Source: an uncultured Erysipelotrichaceae bacterium
GTDB lineage: Bacteria > Bacillota_I > Bacilli_A > Erysipelotrichales > Coprobacillaceae
DNA length: 8,410 nt
Reading direction: 5' to 3'
NCBI GenBank assembly: GCA_947573745.1
Contig: CANPGX010000036.1
Coordinates: forward strand, 1 to 8,410
Shown one piece after another: positions 5,786 to 8,410 of the stretch. The position numbers and the translations under genes are program-made. Below the pieces are notes generated by a model. The model searched no databases and had not been told where the DNA came from. It was given only the letters and a program-made list of their open reading frames with translations. The number at the start of each line of letters is the position of its first letter. The first letter of the stretch is position 1.

Positions 5786-5793
5786 GGAGGAAA
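5783..5793 (+). promoter_or_regulatory. parC ribosome binding site overlapping parE stop
   Basis: TAAGGAGGAAA contains the parE C-terminal stop codon (TAA, 5783-5785) fused to a perfect AGGAGG, with nine bases from GGAGG to the parC ATG at 5800. If ribosomes terminate early at 5550 this coupling would be lost, although the site is strong enough for independent initiation. Confidence 0.75.
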
Positions 5794-5799
5794 TAAGCA

Positions 5800-8358
5800 A
5801 TGAGTGATAAAAAAATCATGATGTCATTAGAAGATATTATGGGCGAACGTTTTGGACGTTACTCAAAATATATTATTCAAGACCGTGCTTTACCAGATGT
5901 TCGTGATGGTTTAAAACCTGTTCAAAGACGTATTTTATATGCCATGTATAAAGAAGGTAATCTTTATAGTAAAGCTTATCGCAAATCTGCTAAAACCGTT
6001 GGAAATGTGATTGGGAATTATCATCCTCATGGAGATACGAGTGTGTATGAAGCTTTAGTGAGAATGTCACAGGATTGGAAAATGCGGATGCCATTAATTG
6101 ATATGCAAGGAAACAATGGTTCTATTGATAATGATCCTGCTGCCGCTATGCGTTATACAGAAGCACGATTATCAAAGATATCAGAAACCTTATTACAAGA
6201 TATTGATAAAGAAACTGTATCCATGGCTTTAAATTTTGATGATACAGAGTATGAGCCTACTGTGTTACCAGCTAAGTTTCCTAATCTATTAGTCAATGGA
6301 GCAACTGGTATCTCTGCTGGTTATGCTACGGATATACCACCCCATAATTTACATGAAGTCATTGATGCGACGATTTATCGTATCAAACACCAACATTGTT
6401 CTTTAGAAGATGTTATGGTCTATATCAAGGGGCCAGATTTTCCTACTGGTGCTATTGTTGAAGGAAAACAAGGGGTTATTGATGCCTTTACAAAAGGAAG
6501 AGGAAAAGTTGTTGTTCGTTCTAAAGTAGATATCGTTGAATCAAAGACAAACCAAAGCATCGTTATCACGGAAATACCTTATGAAGTCAATAAGGCGGAT
6601 TTAGTGCGTAAAATAGATGAAATTCGTTTTAATAAAGCGATTGATGGGTTGATTGAAGTACGTGATGAATCTGATCGTAACGGACTAAGAATTGTTGTTG
6701 ATGTTAAAAAAGATATTTCTATAAAGAATACACTCAACTATCTTTATAAAAATACAGATCTACAAAAAAATTATAATTATAATATGGTCGCTATCAAAGA
6801 TAAGCGTCCAACATTGTTAGGACTTTTGAGTATTTTAGATGCATATATTGCTCATCAAGAAGATGTTGTGACGAAACGCTCCATGTTTAATTTAAATAAA
6901 GCACAATCCAGATTACATATTGTTGAAGGATTGATGAAAGCAATTTCTATTTTAGATGATGTTGTTTATACCATTCGTCATAGCAAAGATAAAGCTGATG
7001 CTAAGAAGAATTTAATCTTGCAATATGATTTTACTGAAAAGCAAGCTGAAGCTATTGTGATGTTGCAACTTTATCGTTTAACAAATACAGATATTGTTGC
7101 TTTAGAAGAAGAAACACAAGATTTAATGCATCAAGTTGAAGAGCTTGAAGCTATTTTAGGAAGTTCTCAAAGATTGAGAAAAGTGATTATTGAAGAACTG
7201 GAAAATGTTAAAAAGCAATTTGCTTCACCACGTTTAACTAAAATTGAGGATGAAATTAAAGATATTGTGATTGATACAGAAGCGATGATTGCGAACGAAG
7301 ATGTTTATGTTTCTATTACCCAAGATGGTTACATTAAACGTATTTCACAAAGAAGTTATAAGGCTAGGGGCAATTGGGCTTTTGGTAAGAAAGAAAATGA
7401 CTATCTTTTATCTTTGATGGAAGCCAATACGCTCAATAAATTATTATTATTTACAAGTCAAGGAAATTATCTCTATATTCCAGTGCACAAGATAGAAGAA
7501 TTTAGATGGAAAGATGCTGGTAAACATGTGAGCTATCTCGTTAAATTAAATAGTCAGGAAAAAATTGTCAAAGCCATATTAGTTGAAGATTTTACCCAAG
7601 ATGTTTCTATTGCCTTGGTGTCTAAAGGCGGTCAAATTAAGCGTACATCATTAAAAGAGTTCGAAGTAACACGTTATAGTAAGGCCATGAAATGTATGAC
7701 CTTAAAAAATGAAGACAGTTTATGTGATGTTTGTGTATTAGATGGTCATCAGGCAATTATTTTAGTGAGCAAGCTGGGTTATGCTACCCTTTATAGTGAA
7801 GAAGAAATTTCTTTGATTGGTATTAAGGCTGCTGGTGTTAAGGGGATGAATTTAAAGAATGATGAAATCATTTCTATGGTTCATTTTGATCCTGATAAAG
7901 CAACTTCAATCGTGTTGTTTAATGATCAAGGGGGATTAAAACGTCTCCATATCTCTGATATTCCATATTGTCAAAGAGCAACGAAAGGCACTTTATTATT
8001 TAAAAAATTAAAGACTAAAGAGGTTTATCTAACAAAAGCGATTTTAGCTGATCCTAAAGATGTTTACAATGTTTATTTACAAAATGGGCAACAATATGAA
8101 ATTGCTGTTAAAGATTATCATTATCTTGATTTACAAGCAGGATTTAGTACTTATGGAAAAATTAATGTGGGAGATATTCAGTATATTGATGATGACCATA
8201 TTTTAAAAATAGGAAAAAATATGAAACCTGTTGAATTAGAAGAAGTAGTGGAACCAACCATCCATATTTATAATGAGAGACCGCAAAATATACACTATGA
8301 AAAATTATCATTTGAAGATTTTTTAGAGGATTTTAATGATGAAGATATTGAAGAATAA
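5800..8358 (+). CDS. parC: Topoisomerase IV subunit A
   Basis: An 852-residue DNA breakage-reunion subunit that pairs with ParE to decatenate and relax DNA. The winged-helix domain holds the quinolone-determining region at about 74-90 (HPHGDTSVYEA) and the catalytic Arg118-Tyr119 in AAMRYTEARLS, which forms the phosphotyrosine bond with cut DNA. The tower domain has the intercalating Ile171 in NGATGISAGYA. A coiled-coil segment lies at about 432-475. Residues about 500-810 are a beta-pinwheel with recurring blade sequences such as VSITQDGYIKRIS, LFTSQGNYLYIP, LVSKGGQIKRTS, LVSKLGYATLYS and LFNDQGGLKRLH. The GyrA box (QRRGGKG type) is absent, which favours ParC over GyrA. Residues after about 810 form a tail ending in acidic FEDFLEDFNDEDIEE. 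Length is slightly above the common 800-830. The gene lies 14 bases after parE and overlaps the next gene by 20 bases. Confidence 0.97.
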   Translation: MSDKKIMMSLEDIMGERFGRYSKYIIQDRALPDVRDGLKPVQRRILYAMYKEGNLYSKAYRKSAKTVGNVIGNYHPHGDTSVYEALVRMSQDWKMRMPLIDMQGNNGSIDNDPAAAMRYTEARLSKISETLLQDIDKETVSMALNFDDTEYEPTVLPAKFPNLLVNGATGISAGYATDIPPHNLHEVIDATIYRIKHQHCSLEDVMVYIKGPDFPTGAIVEGKQGVIDAFTKGRGKVVVRSKVDIVESKTNQSIVITEIPYEVNKADLVRKIDEIRFNKAIDGLIEVRDESDRNGLRIVVDVKKDISIKNTLNYLYKNTDLQKNYNYNMVAIKDKRPTLLGLLSILDAYIAHQEDVVTKRSMFNLNKAQSRLHIVEGLMKAISILDDVVYTIRHSKDKADAKKNLILQYDFTEKQAEAIVMLQLYRLTNTDIVALEEETQDLMHQVEELEAILGSSQRLRKVIIEELENVKKQFASPRLTKIEDEIKDIVIDTEAMIANEDVYVSITQDGYIKRISQRSYKARGNWAFGKKENDYLLSLMEANTLNKLLLFTSQGNYLYIPVHKIEEFRWKDAGKHVSYLVKLNSQEKIVKAILVEDFTQDVSIALVSKGGQIKRTSLKEFEVTRYSKAMKCMTLKNEDSLCDVCVLDGHQAIILVSKLGYATLYSEEEISLIGIKAAGVKGMNLKNDEIISMVHFDPDKATSIVLFNDQGGLKRLHISDIPYCQRATKGTLLFKKLKTKEVYLTKAILADPKDVYNVYLQNGQQYEIAVKDYHYLDLQAGFSTYGKINVGDIQYIDDDHILKIGKNMKPVELEEVVEPTIHIYNERPQNIHYEKLSFEDFLEDFNDEDIEE
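8325..8330 (+). promoter_or_regulatory. Ribosome binding site for the PHP gene, inside parC
   Basis: AGAGGA lies eight bases before the ATG at 8339, entirely within the parC coding sequence. It supports 8339 as the start of the downstream gene. Confidence 0.55.
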
Positions 8359-8410
8359 TTATCATACACATACTTTTAGATGTGGTCATGCCAGTGGTCA
8401 AGATGAAGAT
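8339..8410 (+). CDS. PHP-domain phosphoesterase, probable histidinol phosphatase (5' end only)
   Basis: From the ATG at 8339 to the window edge, 24 codons read MKILKNNYHTHTFRCGHASG followed by QDED. The HTH at residues 9-11 is the first metal-binding HxH motif of PHP-domain enzymes. The pattern YHTHT-x-RCGHA-x-G fits HisK-type histidinol phosphatases, which remove phosphate from L-histidinol phosphate in histidine synthesis. Related PHP proteins act on other phosphoesters, so the substrate is open and no symbol is given. The start overlaps parC by 20 bases in the +1 register and is supported by AGAGGA eight bases upstream; the TTG at 8348 is a less likely alternative. It appears to be co-transcribed with parE-parC, with no terminator between. 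Only the first motif can be seen. Confidence 0.75.
   Translation, partial: MKILKNNYHTHTFRCGHASGQDED

Noticed and set aside
1..8410. Defence system, CRISPR array, prophage, insertion sequence or riboswitch
   Set aside because: All genes are recognised core genes in conserved order. No repeat-spacer pattern, transposase, terminal inverted repeats or structured leader was seen, and no intergenic gap is larger than about 107 bases.

Overview
The window is a stretch of housekeeping chromosome from a low-GC Gram-positive bacterium. The AT-rich codon use, the gene order (end of nusA, rnpM/ylxR, ylxQ, infB, rbfA) and the divergent pair plsY / parE-parC are typical of Firmicutes. TGA is used as a stop (rnpM, ylxQ), so this is not a Mycoplasma-type code. 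A short IF-2 and a long acidic NusA tail suggest the Erysipelotrichales/Coprobacillaceae side of the phylum. That placement is inference from general family knowledge and has not been tested by a search.

Region 1 (1-3170, plus strand) is the 3' part of the nusA-infB operon. It holds the acidic end of NusA, the RNA-binding protein RnpM (YlxR), the L7Ae-like YlxQ, initiation factor IF-2 and the 30S maturation factor RbfA. The genes are packed with overlaps or gaps of about 4-11 bases, and several Shine-Dalgarno sequences contain the upstream stop codon. The operon closes with a strong intrinsic terminator built on the rbfA stop codon.

Region 2 (3169-3780, minus strand) is plsY, the acyl-phosphate:glycerol-3-phosphate acyltransferase. 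It is convergent with rbfA and has its own terminator, whose loop is the plsY stop codon. It is divergent from parE across about 107 bases that appear to hold two interleaved sigma-A-type promoters.

Region 3 (3845 to the end, plus strand) is the topoisomerase IV operon, parE then parC, followed by the first 24 codons of a PHP-domain phosphoesterase (HisK-type histidinol phosphatase family) that overlaps the 3' end of parC. The most notable point in the window is that parE is not one open frame. The zero frame ends at a TAG at 5550, directly after an A7 run, and the conserved C-terminal 78 codons continue in the -1 frame. The sequence around the break also looks shorter than the family norm, so a small non-triplet deletion (real or an assembly error) is the simplest reading. 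The A AAA AAA TAG arrangement nevertheless makes -1 frameshifting worth testing.

No mobile element, CRISPR array, phage gene, tRNA or rRNA was seen, and no gene-free stretch reaches 300 bases. I see no convincing new system here. The window is conserved core genome with one disrupted essential gene and some compact regulatory layouts.
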